From Deltaproteobacteria bacterium (GTDB taxonomy: Bacteria; Myxococcota_A; Polyangia; Haliangiales; JADYYK01), in contig JADYYK010000093.1 in the NCBI GenBank assembly GCA_020853705.1, positions 1 through 37,640 of the forward strand: DNA of 37,640 nt. The letters are read 5' to 3'. Shown in pieces: positions 12,732 to 20,531 of this stretch. Position numbers and translations under genes: made by a program. The notes beneath the pieces were generated by a model. It made no database searches. It was not told the origin of the DNA and saw nothing but the letters and a program-made list of their open reading frames with translations. The stretch's first letter is position 1; every line of letters begins with the position of its first letter.

Positions 12732-14651
12732 CTACAGGTCGATCTGGCTGCCCGGGGCCTTGGTGCCTCCGGAGCCCTTCTTCTGCAGCCGGATCGTGAT
12801 GGTCTGATCCTTGTTGGGCCGGAACGAGACCTCGCGCGAGCGATACGCCGGGTCGGCCACCTTGAGCTTCACCTTGTCCTCCGACGCCGCCACCGTCCTC
12901 GTGTAGCCGACCACCGCCTCGTCGTTCCAGGTCAGCGTCGCCTCGGGCGGCGAGACCTCGAACGTGATGGTGACCTGTCTGGTCACCGCGGCGTCGCTCA
13001 CCGCCACCGCCGGCGCCACCGCCACGCCCGCGTCGACCACGCCCGCAGCGCCGCCCGCCACCGGGCTGGTGCTCGGGCTGGTCTCGGTGCCTGGACTCGG
13101 GCTGGGGCTCGCGCTCGGGCTGGCCTCGGTGCCCGGGCTCGCGCTGGGGCTCGCCGCTGGCGAGGTGCTCGCGCCACTCCCCGACCGCGGCCCTGCCCCG
13201 GCCTTGTCCAGCGCCGCCATGGTGCCCAGCTCCAGGCGCGGCTGGTGCGCCGCCGCCGCGCCCGCGCCGGCCCGGTCGCCGCCCCTGAAGAACAGCACCA
13301 CCCCGAGCCCGGCGCCCAGCAGCGCCCCCAGCCCCAGCGCCAGCATGGTGCGCCCGCGCCCGCCTGCCCCGTCCTGGCCCTGGCCGGCCGGCCTGGGCGC
13401 CGCCACCGCCTGCAGCGCCATCGGCGTCTGCCCGGTGCCCGCCGGCGGCGTCCACGGCTGCTGGCCAGCCACGCCCTGCTGCGCCGCCGCCATCGCGGCC
13501 GCGATCTGGTCGGGCGACGGTGCCTGCCCCTCCAGCATGGTGCGGTCGCTCGGCTTGAGCACGCTGGGCAGCCGGTGCTGCCCGCTCGGCATGGCCTGCA
13601 GCGGCAGCACCAGCTTGGCCAGCTCCGGCGCCGGCGTGCGCGTCGAGATGTCCGCCGAGGTGCGCACGAACGGCCGCAGCGCCTCGGCGAACTCGGCCGA
13701 GGTCTGGTAGCGCTGCTGGGCATCGACCGCCATCGCGCGCTGGATGATGCGCTCGAACGGCACCGGCAGATCCGGCACGATGCTGCGCGGCGGCGGCACC
13801 TTGCCGGCCGCGATCTCGAACAGCAGCGCGTTGAAGTTGGGCGCCGAGAACGGCAGCCGCCCGGTCACACACTGGTACAGGATGACGCCGGCACCATAGA
13901 TGTCGACGCGGTGATCCAGCGTGCCGCCGCGGGCCTGCTCGGGCGCCATGTAGTACGGCGTGCCCAGCACGAACCCGGTCGACGTCAGCTTCATCGACTG
14001 GTCCTGGTTCAGCATCTTGGAGATGCCGAAATCGAGGATCTTCACGAAGTCGGCGTCGGCGCCGCGCGTGATCAGGAAGACGTTCTCCGGCTTCAGATCG
14101 CGGTGCACGATGTTGTACTGGTGCGCCGCCGCCAGCGCCGACAGCGTCTGGGTCAGGATGTGCGCCGCGCGCCCCGCCTCCAGCCGCTTCTCCTTGGTGA
14201 TGACCTCGTGCAGGTTGAGCCCACGCAGGAGCTCCATGACGATGAACAGCGAGCCATCCTCGCTGCGCCCCATGTCCCAGATCTCGATGATGCCCTCGTG
14301 GCCGATGGCGCTGGCGGCGCGGGCCTCGCGCTTGAAGCGCTCGAGGATGTCGTCGTTGGCGGCGTACTCGGGGTGCAGCACCTTGATGGCGACGTGCTTG
14401 CCCAGCACCAGGTGCTCGGCCTCGAACACCGCGCCCATGCCGCCGTCGGCCAGGTGGCGCACCACGCGGTACTTGCCGTCGAACACCCGGCCCGGCACGG
14501 TCGTCCCCGGCATCGGCTGGTTGGTCACCGGGCACACCTTGAGCTTGGGTGCGTGTTCTTGGCGGCAGTGCGGACAGGCGGGCAAGTCAGCCTCGCCCGA
14601 GATGGTAGCACCGTCTAGAACCGTCCGGCCACTCCGATGCCGCCCGGCCAC
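12732..14651 (-). CDS. Transmembrane Hanks-type Ser/Thr kinase with N-terminal zinc ribbon
   Basis: Order: an N-terminal Cys pair (CPHC...CP, residues about 26-41), likely a zinc ribbon. Then the kinase domain about 56-330 with glycine loop LADGGMGAVF, VAIK Lys about 90, HRDLKPEN with Asp about 185, and DFG Asp about 207. It continues with a TPYYMAPEQ segment, a Pro/Ala-rich linker, one membrane helix about 434-455, a Ser/Pro-rich linker (SPSASPSPSPG), and an extracytoplasmic beta domain of about 100 residues. All catalytic residues are intact. The start is uncertain: GTG at 14651 overlaps the upstream TPR gene by 37 bp, while TTG at 14585 has a GAGG 5-6 nt upstream and would begin just before the zinc ribbon. 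It is the last gene of the recO-pfkB-TPR run, convergent with the hydrolase. Confidence 0.93.
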   Translation of the reverse strand: MAGRHRSGRTVLDGATISGEADLPACPHCRQEHAPKLKVCPVTNQPMPGTTVPGRVFDGKYRVVRHLADGGMGAVFEAEHLVLGKHVAIKVLHPEYAANDDILERFKREARAASAIGHEGIIEIWDMGRSEDGSLFIVMELLRGLNLHEVITKEKRLEAGRAAHILTQTLSALAAAHQYNIVHRDLKPENVFLITRGADADFVKILDFGISKMLNQDQSMKLTSTGFVLGTPYYMAPEQARGGTLDHRVDIYGAGVILYQCVTGRLPFSAPNFNALLFEIAAGKVPPPRSIVPDLPVPFERIIQRAMAVDAQQRYQTSAEFAEALRPFVRTSADISTRTPAPELAKLVLPLQAMPSGQHRLPSVLKPSDRTMLEGQAPSPDQIAAAMAAAQQGVAGQQPWTPPAGTGQTPMALQAVAAPRPAGQGQDGAGGRGRTMLALGLGALLGAGLGVVLFFRGGDRAGAGAAAAHQPRLELGTMAALDKAGAGPRSGSGASTSPAASPSASPGTEASPSASPSPSPGTETSPSTSPVAGGAAGVVDAGVAVAPAVAVSDAAVTRQVTITFEVSPPEATLTWNDEAVVGYTRTVAASEDKVKLKVADPAYRSREVSFRPNKDQTITIRLQKKGSGGTKAPGSQIDL

Positions 14652-15760
14652 AGCAGCGGCGCCGCCTGCAGGGTCGAGCCGCCAGCTCGCGGCCGCCGTG
14701 CCCGCGCCCTGCCCCGCACACCTGGCGCGGCCGCGTGCGCAGCCTCGCCACCTCGGCCGCGCACCCGCGCCAGGTAGTACCAGGTGCTGAATGCCGCGGC
14801 GGAGACCGCGCCCACCAGCATGACGTCGGTGACCACCGCCAGGGTCTTGCCGCTGTCACGCGCCGCCTCGCGATCCTCGACCGAGCGCGTCTCGTCCGCG
14901 AAGACGTCGTGCTGCCCCACCGCCGTGAAGCCGGTGATCAGCGCGACGGAGGTGAAGGCCCCGGCCGCGCCCAGGCCCACCCACAGCGGCCAGCGCGGTG
15001 GGGCCCGCCGCGGCGCCTCGACCTCGGGCACCTCGGGCTCCTCGGGCTCGTCTGGCTTGACCTTGGGCCTGGGCTCCTCGGGCGGCGCCTTGGCCAGCTC
15101 CTCGAGGTCGAGCAGGATCTCGGCCGCCTCGCCCGCGCTCAGCGTCTGCTCCAGACGCGCCGGCGCGTAGCCCTCGGCCTCGGCCAGGAAGACGCGCTCA
15201 CCGGGGTCGACATAGACCACGCCCTCGATGGGCGAAGAGCCCACCGGGCGGCCATCGACGGTGACCACCGCGCCATCGACGTCGACCTGGAAGGTCACCC
15301 GCGCCACCCGCGGGCGCAGCTTGCCGGCCGCGCGCTGGGCCTCCTTCTTGAGGGCGGCCGGCACCTGACCGGCGGCCTCGGCGAGGAACTGCTCGTAGTG
15401 CGCCAGCGCCGCGCCCAGGCGCCCCAGCTTCTCCTCGGCGCGCGCCAGCGGGTAGTAGATCTTGGGGCTGGGAAACGCAGCGTGCGCCGCCAGGTAGCGC
15501 TCCAGCGCGCCCTTGGCGTCGCCGCCCGCGAACAGCTTGTCGCCCTCCTCGATCAGGCGACGCGCCTCCTGCTTGGCGTCGGCGCCGCTGCCATCCGCCG
15601 GCGGCGTGTCCGCGTCCTTGGGCGCATCGGCGTCATCGGCTGGCGGATCGATCTGGACGTCGTCGGCGTCATCCGCGTGCGCCACCCGGACACCGGCTGG
15701 CCCCAGCCCGAGCCCGACCATCAGCCACAACCCCAGAGCCGCTGCTCTCGTCCGCCTCAT
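14615..15760 (-). CDS. Secreted/membrane TPR protein with PEGA-like domain and two C-terminal helices (381 aa)
   Basis: Starts at the ATG at 15760, overlapping the PfkB stop (ATGA). A signal peptide (GLWLMVGLGLGPAGVRVAHA) is followed by an Asp-rich acidic stretch, then TPR-like helices (EEGDKLFAGGDAKGALERY, KIYYPLARAEEKLGRLGAAL). A beta domain with the PEGA pattern follows (VTFQVDVDGAVVTVDGRPVG, VYVDPGERVFLAEAEGYAPA). A Pro/Glu-rich linker leads to two hydrophobic segments (PLWVGLGAAGAFTSVALITG; TDVMLVGAVSAAAFSTWYYL). This layout recurs in the protein at 21413-22372. Likely a periplasmic scaffold anchored in a membrane; the partner is unknown. The adjacent kinase suggests a signalling role (inference). 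Confidence 0.87.
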   Translation of the reverse strand: MRRTRAAALGLWLMVGLGLGPAGVRVAHADDADDVQIDPPADDADAPKDADTPPADGSGADAKQEARRLIEEGDKLFAGGDAKGALERYLAAHAAFPSPKIYYPLARAEEKLGRLGAALAHYEQFLAEAAGQVPAALKKEAQRAAGKLRPRVARVTFQVDVDGAVVTVDGRPVGSSPIEGVVYVDPGERVFLAEAEGYAPARLEQTLSAGEAAEILLDLEELAKAPPEEPRPKVKPDEPEEPEVPEVEAPRRAPPRWPLWVGLGAAGAFTSVALITGFTAVGQHDVFADETRSVEDREAARDSGKTLAVVTDVMLVGAVSAAAFSTWYYLARVRGRGGEAAHAAAPGVRGRARARRPRAGGSTLQAAPLLWPGGIGVAGRF

Positions 15761-16773
15761 GCCATGCCCTCCAGCTCGCTGCGGCGGGGCAGCGCCGCGG
15801 TGGCGCCCAGCCGTGTCACCACCCGCGCCGCGACCCGGTTGGCGAACCCCAGCGCCGCCTCCAGCTCGCCGCGCGACAGCTCCGCCGGGGTGCGCCCCGC
15901 GGCGAGGTGCGGCGCCAGCTCCGCCCACAGCCCCGCGGTGAAGCCGTCGCCCGCGCCGGTGGTGTCGACCACCTCGACGCGCAGCCCGGGCAGCGCCCCG
16001 GTGCCGCACGGCGCGTCGTAGTAGCAGCCGCGCGCCCCCAGCGTGATGACCGCGACGGAAACCCCGAGATCGCGCAGCAGCCGCCCCGCGCGCGCCACCT
16101 CGGTGGTGCCCAGCAGCGGCGCCAGCTCGTCATCGGAGATCTTGACCACCGCGGCTCCCTCCAGCGCCCGCTTGATGAGGCCGGGCGCCTGCCCCGGATC
16201 TTCCCACAGATGCAGGCGCAAGTTGGGATCTGTGCTGAGCAGGCAGCCGGCGCCGCGCGCCAGCTCCAGCGCGCGCAGCAGGGCGGCCCGCGACGGCTCG
16301 CGCGCCAGCATCGACGACCCGAAGTGGACCACGCGACTGTCGGCGATCACGCCGGCGGCACCCGCGATGTCGGCCTCGGTGATCAGCATGTCGGCGCTGG
16401 GATGGCGATAGAAGTGGAAGCTGCGCTCGCCGTGCAGCCCCACGCACACGAAGGTGATGCCGGTGCGCGCGGTGCGGTGCACCCCGACGCCGCCGACATC
16501 GACGCCCTCGGCGCGCAGCCCGGCCAGCAGGAACTGGCCGAAACCGTCGTCGCCCACCAGCGTCAGCAGCCCGGCGCGCCCGCCCAGCCGCGCCAGCCCG
16601 ACCGCCAGGTTGGCCGGCGCCCCACCCAGGTGCCGATGAAAGGTCTCGATCTCGGCCATCGGCACCCCGGGGCGATCGCCGAAGAAGTCGACGATGGCCT
16701 CGCCCACCGACAGCACGTCGAGCCGCCGCGTCGCCGACGACACACCCGCACCGGCACCCGCACCCGCCGCCAT
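15757..16773 (-). CDS. PfkB-family carbohydrate kinase (fructokinase/ribokinase type)
   Basis: ATP-dependent sugar kinase of the cytoplasm; substrate not certain. PfkB signature 1 is seen as GGAPANLAVGLARLGG, signature 2 as DTTGAGDGFTAGL with the catalytic Asp about residue 276, and the N-terminal VLSVGEAIVDFF strand is typical of fructokinases. Length 338 is normal. I chose the ATG at 16773, which shares its A with the recO stop (TGATG); a GTG one codon upstream is possible. The last 4 bp overlap the TPR gene. The best guess is fructokinase, but sugar specificity cannot be read here. Confidence 0.92.
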   Translation of the reverse strand: MAAGAGAGAGVSSATRRLDVLSVGEAIVDFFGDRPGVPMAEIETFHRHLGGAPANLAVGLARLGGRAGLLTLVGDDGFGQFLLAGLRAEGVDVGGVGVHRTARTGITFVCVGLHGERSFHFYRHPSADMLITEADIAGAAGVIADSRVVHFGSSMLAREPSRAALLRALELARGAGCLLSTDPNLRLHLWEDPGQAPGLIKRALEGAAVVKISDDELAPLLGTTEVARAGRLLRDLGVSVAVITLGARGCYYDAPCGTGALPGLRVEVVDTTGAGDGFTAGLWAELAPHLAAGRTPAELSRGELEAALGFANRVAARVVTRLGATAALPRRSELEGMA

Positions 16774-17525
16774 CACTCGGCCTGCCTGGCGCGCCCGACC
16801 TTGGCGATGAACTCCAGCGACTTCAGCGGCCGCCCCAGGTGCGCGTGCAGCGCCGACAGCACGGCGTCGCGCCCGGCCTCGATGGCCGCGCGCTCGAACT
16901 GCTCACCACGCTCGCCGCCGCGCGCCGCCACCAGGTAGCGGCGCGCCTCGGGCGGCAGCGGCAGCCCCATGGCCGCGCCGCCACACTGCCCGCACACCAC
17001 GCCGCCACGCGCCGCATCGAAGCGCTGCGCCGGGCCATCCAGCCACTCGCTGCCGCAGCCCGCGCAGCGCTCCAGCGCCGGCGCCATGCCCAGGAAGCCC
17101 AGCAGCGTCAGCTCGAAGCGGCGCAGCGACAGCACCGGCAGCGGCCCGTCCTCGAGCGCCGCCAGCGCGGTCTCCAGCAGCGCGAACACGCCCGGCTCGG
17201 GCTCGTGCGCCGGCAAGAGCTCGCGGGCCAGCTCGATCAGATAGCCGCAGTGCGCCGCCGCCGCGACGTCGGCCGCCGCCCCCGCCAGCGAGCGCGTGGC
17301 CTCGAACGACTCCAGCGACCACAGCTCCTGGCCGCGGCGCTCCTTGACCTGGGCGTCACCGACCGCGCCGAGGCCCATGCCGGCGAAGCGCTTGCGCGAC
17401 ACGCGGGCGCCGCGCGCGACCCCCGCCAGCTTGCCGCGTCCCGGCGACAGCAGCGTGACCACGCAGTCCGCCTCACCGAAGTGGACGACACGCAGCACGA
17501 TGGCCCGGGTGCGCTCTGCAACCAC
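16773..17525 (-). CDS. recO: DNA repair protein RecO
   Basis: Recombination mediator of the RecFOR pathway, loading RecA onto SSB-covered single strands. The N-terminal OB-fold shows TRAIVLRVVHFGEADCVVTL and GKLAGVARGAR. The C-terminal helical part carries a four-Cys zinc site, CAGC (154/157) and CGQC (178/181). Length 250 is typical. The start is GTG at 17525; no Shine-Dalgarno is visible in the 15 bp separating it from a strong hairpin, which is unusual and may limit translation. It overlaps pfkB by 1 bp. Confidence 0.95.
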   Translation of the reverse strand: MVAERTRAIVLRVVHFGEADCVVTLLSPGRGKLAGVARGARVSRKRFAGMGLGAVGDAQVKERRGQELWSLESFEATRSLAGAAADVAAAAHCGYLIELARELLPAHEPEPGVFALLETALAALEDGPLPVLSLRRFELTLLGFLGMAPALERCAGCGSEWLDGPAQRFDAARGGVVCGQCGGAAMGLPLPPEARRYLVAARGGERGEQFERAAIEAGRDAVLSALHAHLGRPLKSLEFIAKVGRARQAE

Positions 17526-17539
17526 GAGGGCAATTTATC

Positions 17540-17570
17540 AACTCCTGACGAGCCTTGCTCGTCAGGAGTT
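17540..17570 (-). terminator. 14-bp perfect hairpin upstream of recO
   Basis: Arm AACTCCTGACGAGC (17540-17553), loop CTT (17554-17556), exact complement (17557-17570). It ends 15 bp before the recO start and forms the recO-proximal end of the 44-bp repeat array. It has the same arm-TGA-inner stem-3-nt loop layout as the stop-codon hairpins elsewhere in the window, although no annotated gene ends here. It could terminate or attenuate transcription entering recO (inference). Confidence 0.65.
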
Positions 17571-17782
17571 GTCCGGATCCGTTCTTTCCCCACGAGCCTT
17601 GCTCGTCAGGAGTTGTCCGGATCCGTTCTTTCCCACGAGCCTTGCTCGTCAGGAGTTGTCCGGATCCGTTCTTTCCCCACGAGCCTTGCTCGTCAGGAGT
17701 TGTCCGGATCCGTTCTTTCCCCACGAGCCTTGCTCGTCAGGAGTTGTCCGGATCCGTTCTTTCAGGAGTTGTCCGGATCCGT
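17548..17782. repeat. 44-bp tandem repeat array, five full copies and one partial
   Basis: Copies begin (at ACGAGCC) at 17548, 17592, 17635, 17679 and 17723, giving periods of 44, 43, 44 and 44 bp. A partial copy lies at 17763-17782. The copies are nearly identical. Each contains a short hairpin (ACGAGC-CTT-GCTCGT) and the palindrome CGGATCCG. Because 44 is not a multiple of 3, the frame shifts at each copy, so this is not a coding repeat. It fills the gap between the stop of the RodZ-like gene and the start of recO. Confidence 0.95.
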
Positions 17783-17784
17783 CG

Positions 17785-18489
17785 CTAGACGGGACCGCTC
17801 GTGGTCTCGCTGGCAGGCTGCGACACGCGCGACACCGGCGACACCGAGTCGCCGTCCTGCGACGGCCGCCGCAGCAGGAACGACAGCGTCAACGTCGCGA
17901 TGATGACCAGCACGATGACCGCGAAGGTCAGCCCGACGCGGTAGCGCCCGACGCCCTCCTCATCATCGCTGCCCGGCCCCGACGCGCTGGCGGCCCGCTT
18001 GGGCGACCGCGCCGCCGCCGGGGCGATCCCCCCGGGCGCGCGCTCCACCTTGACCGCCGCGCGCGACCCCGAGCCGACGCCCATCGACTCGTCACGCGAC
18101 GCGTGCGCCTCGGCGTCAGCCCCCGCGCTCAGCCCCGGCGCCAGCCGCGCGGCCAGGCCGCTCGAGCGCGGCGCCACCGTCGGTTCTCCGCGCACGGCCT
18201 CGCCATAGCGGGCCATCGCCTCTGCCGCATCCAGCCCCACCACCTTGGCGTAGGACCCCACGAACCCCTTCACGAACACGTCGGCCGGCAGACCTTCGGC
18301 CGCGCCACGCTCGAGCAGCTCCAGCGAGCGCTCGGGGATCTTGGTGATGCGTGCAACCTCGGACAGCGGCAGCGAGCGTGCCGCCCGTGCCGTCTTCAAG
18401 TAGGTGCCGAAGGTTTCCCGGTTCATCGTCAGCTCTCGTCGCTCAACCCGCGTCTTGGGCCCATGCAGGGACCCGTCCCGGTTGGACAT
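17785..18489 (-). CDS. RodZ-like HTH membrane protein (234 aa)
   Basis: An N-terminal RodZ/HTH_25-type helix-turn-helix (residues about 25-95: FGTYLKTARAARSLPLSEVARITKIPERSLELLE, then LPADVFVKGFVGSYAKVVGLD) is the family hallmark. A Ser/Ala-rich linker follows, then one membrane helix (RYRVGLTFAVIVLVIIATLT) and a very short tail. The long periplasmic beta domain of classical RodZ is missing, so it is a short variant. In well-studied bacteria RodZ links MreB to the envelope and controls cell shape. The ATG at 18489 shares one base with the upstream TPR stop (TGATG); an internal ATG at 18426 fits the usual family N-terminus better. The neighbouring TPR lipoprotein matches the pilF-rodZ gene order. 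Confidence 0.85.
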   Translation of the reverse strand: MSNRDGSLHGPKTRVERRELTMNRETFGTYLKTARAARSLPLSEVARITKIPERSLELLERGAAEGLPADVFVKGFVGSYAKVVGLDAAEAMARYGEAVRGEPTVAPRSSGLAARLAPGLSAGADAEAHASRDESMGVGSGSRAAVKVERAPGGIAPAAARSPKRAASASGPGSDDEEGVGRYRVGLTFAVIVLVIIATLTLSFLLRRPSQDGDSVSPVSRVSQPASETTSGPV

Positions 18490-19415
18490 CAGCCACCATT
18501 GGCGTCGCCATCAGTGCTGCCAGGCGCCGTGTCCTCGTCGCCCTCATCATCTGGCTCGCTGCCACCCGGCAGCAGCGCCAGCGACCGCTTGCACTCCTCC
18601 GCGACACAACTCGCGGGCTCGAGCTCGGCGCAGCTCTTGAACCAGCTGCGCGCCTGGCGGTCCTGCTTCTCGCTCACGAAGGCCATCCCCAGCAGCTGGT
18701 GGGCCTCCAGGATGGGGCAGTTGCCAGCCCGCATCACGGTCTCCAGCGCCTCGATGACCTGGCCCGGCCGGCGCTGATCCCACTGCACCTTGGCCAGCCG
18801 GTAGGCACCGACGCAGAACGCCGGATCGCGCGAGGTGGACTGCAGCAGCTCCTGCTCGGCCTTCACATAGTTGCGCTGGTAGTAGTAGGCCCAGCCCAGG
18901 TTGGCGCGCGCGGTCTCGACCCGCATCAGCCGGGGCGCATACGCCAGCGCCTCCTTGGCGTAGAGCACGGCCTCGTCATAGCGGCCCAGGCGGATCGACA
19001 CCGCGGCCAGGCTGTTGTAGGCCTCGGCGTGATCCTTGCGGGCCTTGATGGCGCGCTTGAAGTACCTGGCGGCCTCGGCGAAGTAGCCGTCGGCCTCCTT
19101 GCGCAGCGACTGCCCGACCGGGCCGCGCTCGCAGCGTCGCTTCTCGGCCAGGTCGATGTCGTCGACCCCGCGCTGGGCCGCGATCAGCCCCAGCAGGTTG
19201 AGGGCATCGGCGTTGTCCGGATCGTAGTCCAGCGCCTTCTTGGAGTCGGTGACCGCGGCCTGCAGCTCCCGCTTCTGGAACTCGTCGAGCGCGATCTTGT
19301 AGCGGTTCATCGACGCCGAGGTGTTGCGCGTGGGCTGTCCACAGGTGGATCCCGCGCTGATCAGCGCGATCCCCAGGGCCATCCCCAGCATGGTTCGGCG
19401 GCGAACCTTCACCAT
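18489..19415 (-). CDS. TPR lipoprotein, PilF/Tgl-like (308 aa)
   Basis: Start at ATG 19415, giving a signal sequence MVKVRRRTMLGMALGIALIS and Ala-Gly-Ser-Thr-Cys (Cys 25), an atypical lipobox with Thr at -1. The mature part is a row of TPR motifs: YKIALDEFQKRELQAAVTDSKK, AEAYNSLAAVSIRLGRYDEAV, ARANLGWAYYYQRNYVKAEQ, EAHQLLGMAFVSEKQDRQAR. A Glu/Asp/Gly-rich tail ends it. Several Cys in the C-terminal TPRs (CVGAYR, CPILEAHQ, CAELEPASCVAEEC) may form disulfides. PilF/Tgl-type proteins pilot the type IV pilus secretin to the outer membrane. The assignment here rests on TPR lipoprotein architecture and the RodZ-like neighbour, so it is a reasoned guess. Confidence 0.82.
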   Translation of the reverse strand: MVKVRRRTMLGMALGIALISAGSTCGQPTRNTSASMNRYKIALDEFQKRELQAAVTDSKKALDYDPDNADALNLLGLIAAQRGVDDIDLAEKRRCERGPVGQSLRKEADGYFAEAARYFKRAIKARKDHAEAYNSLAAVSIRLGRYDEAVLYAKEALAYAPRLMRVETARANLGWAYYYQRNYVKAEQELLQSTSRDPAFCVGAYRLAKVQWDQRRPGQVIEALETVMRAGNCPILEAHQLLGMAFVSEKQDRQARSWFKSCAELEPASCVAEECKRSLALLPGGSEPDDEGDEDTAPGSTDGDANGG

Positions 19416-19469
19416 CAGCGGTCTACCTATCTCCTTGAATTCAGCTGGTTTACACCTGAAGCAAGCGCA

Positions 19470-19498
19470 CGCTATCAGACCCAGAAAGCTCGTGTCAA
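19470..19498 (-). promoter_or_regulatory. Candidate promoter of the TPR lipoprotein gene
   Basis: On the minus strand a perfect TTGACA (19498-19493) is followed after 17 bp by ATAGCG, preceded by TG (extended -10-like TGATAG). The predicted start near 19463 gives a ~48-nt leader that includes AAGGAG, though that box is 15 nt from the ATG. Confidence 0.4.
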
Positions 19499-19583
19499 CG
19501 CCAAGTGACGCGCTGCTTCCCGCCGCAAAAACGCGACTTTGCGCGGCTGTCAACTGGCCGCCCGCGCAGCCTGGATCGGGGCC

Positions 19584-20279
19584 TCAACGTGCGGTGATCG
19601 TGCTGTCCGAAACGAAGCCGCGGGTCTCGGCGGCGCTGCGCACCATGCGCGCCAACGGGTTGGTGATGGTCACGGTGCCCTTGCCCATGGCGCCCTCGCC
19701 GACGATCACCGTGAAGGTGTCGTCGGGCGACGCCGAGAAGCGCCTGCCGCCGGTGTAGCTCTTCTGCGCGGCGAGGTGGATCACGTTGCGCCCGGGGGCC
19801 AGCTTGTCGGTGATCTCGACCACCGTCTGGGCGTCCTTGGAGCGCACCTTGCGCAGGAACTTGCCGTTCAGGAAGACATCGACATCATACTGCGCGGCGC
19901 CCACCCGCGGCTGGGTGGCCACGATCCAGTAGCGCTTGCGGAGCTTGCCGTCGGCGGCAGCGGGCGCGGTCGCCGTCGCGGCCGCGGGGCTCGTCCCACC
20001 CGCCGGGGTGGTCGCTCCACCCGCGGCGCCAGGCATGCTGGCCACCGGCGCTGGCGCCGGCGTCATGGTGGCCGGCGCGCCGGCCGCGCCGACCTTCACC
20101 GCGTACCCCTTGGCCTGGATCCACACATTGCCGTCGGCGTCGAACTTCACCTCACAGCTGCCGAAACTCTGGTTGGCCAGCCCCTCGACCTCGACACCAT
20201 TCAGGAACACCTTGCGCGCCTCGGCGCGCGCCGCCCACGCCACCGTCAGAAGGATCACGCATAGACGCAGCCTCATCAT
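19584..20279 (-). CDS. Secreted protein of unknown function (231 aa)
   Basis: A signal peptide (MRLRLCVILLTVAWAARAEA) starts the protein. Next comes a short domain (KVFLNGVEVEGLANQSFGSC, VKFDADGNVWIQAKGYAVKV), then a Pro/Ala/Thr-rich linker of about 45 residues, and then a beta-rich domain (YWIVATQPRVGAAQYDVDVFLNG, TDKLAPGRNVIHLAAQKSY, DTFTVIVGEGAMGKGTVTITN). I do not recognise a named family. Two adjacent ATGs occur (20279 and 20276); the GAGGG box directly abuts the first and is 3 nt from the second, so the second may be used. It stands 168 bp upstream of the PilF-like gene with a promoter candidate between, so it may be its own unit. Confidence 0.8.
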   Translation of the reverse strand: MMRLRLCVILLTVAWAARAEARKVFLNGVEVEGLANQSFGSCEVKFDADGNVWIQAKGYAVKVGAAGAPATMTPAPAPVASMPGAAGGATTPAGGTSPAAATATAPAAADGKLRKRYWIVATQPRVGAAQYDVDVFLNGKFLRKVRSKDAQTVVEITDKLAPGRNVIHLAAQKSYTGGRRFSASPDDTFTVIVGEGAMGKGTVTITNPLARMVRSAAETRGFVSDSTITAR

Positions 20280-20308
20280 CCCTCGATGCTACCGCCGCGG
20301 AGGCCACC

Positions 20309-20337
20309 TCGACAACCCGATCCGCGCCCCCTATACT
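20309..20337 (+). promoter_or_regulatory. Candidate sigma70-type promoter for the amidotransferase operon
   Basis: TCGACA (20309-20314), 17-bp spacer, TATACT (20332-20337): 5 of 6 matches to each consensus box. The start would be near 20344, giving a leader of about 190 nt before the ATG at 20532. Confidence 0.5.
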
Positions 20338-20400
20338 TCTCGTTGTCGGCGCGAGTTGATCCAGTCAGTCCGTCAGTCCCCTGATCACTCGCGCTTCGTT

Positions 20401-20461
20401 CCTTGATCGAACCGCGCGCCCCCGGGCACGTACGAGTAGGCAGGGAACCCTTCGACCAAGG
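20401..20461 (+). promoter_or_regulatory. Possible structured 5' leader element
   Basis: CCTTGATCGAA (20401-20411) can pair with TTCGACCAAGG (20451-20461), 10 of 11 positions, enclosing about 39 nt. It lies inside the predicted leader of the amidotransferase gene. The pairing is visible; a regulatory role is speculative. Confidence 0.3.
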
Positions 20462-20531
20462 CCCGTGGCGCACGTGTACCCCCGACCGGACTCACGGTGG
20501 ACGGTCGTGCTGCGACAGGAGTATCGCCTTC

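Noticed and set aside
17548..17782. CRISPR array
   Set aside because: The repeats are contiguous, without unique spacers, and no cas genes are present.
17473..17788. Short open frames within the 44-bp array
   Set aside because: Unit length is not divisible by 3 and the translated repeat changes frame in each copy; no start or ribosome site.
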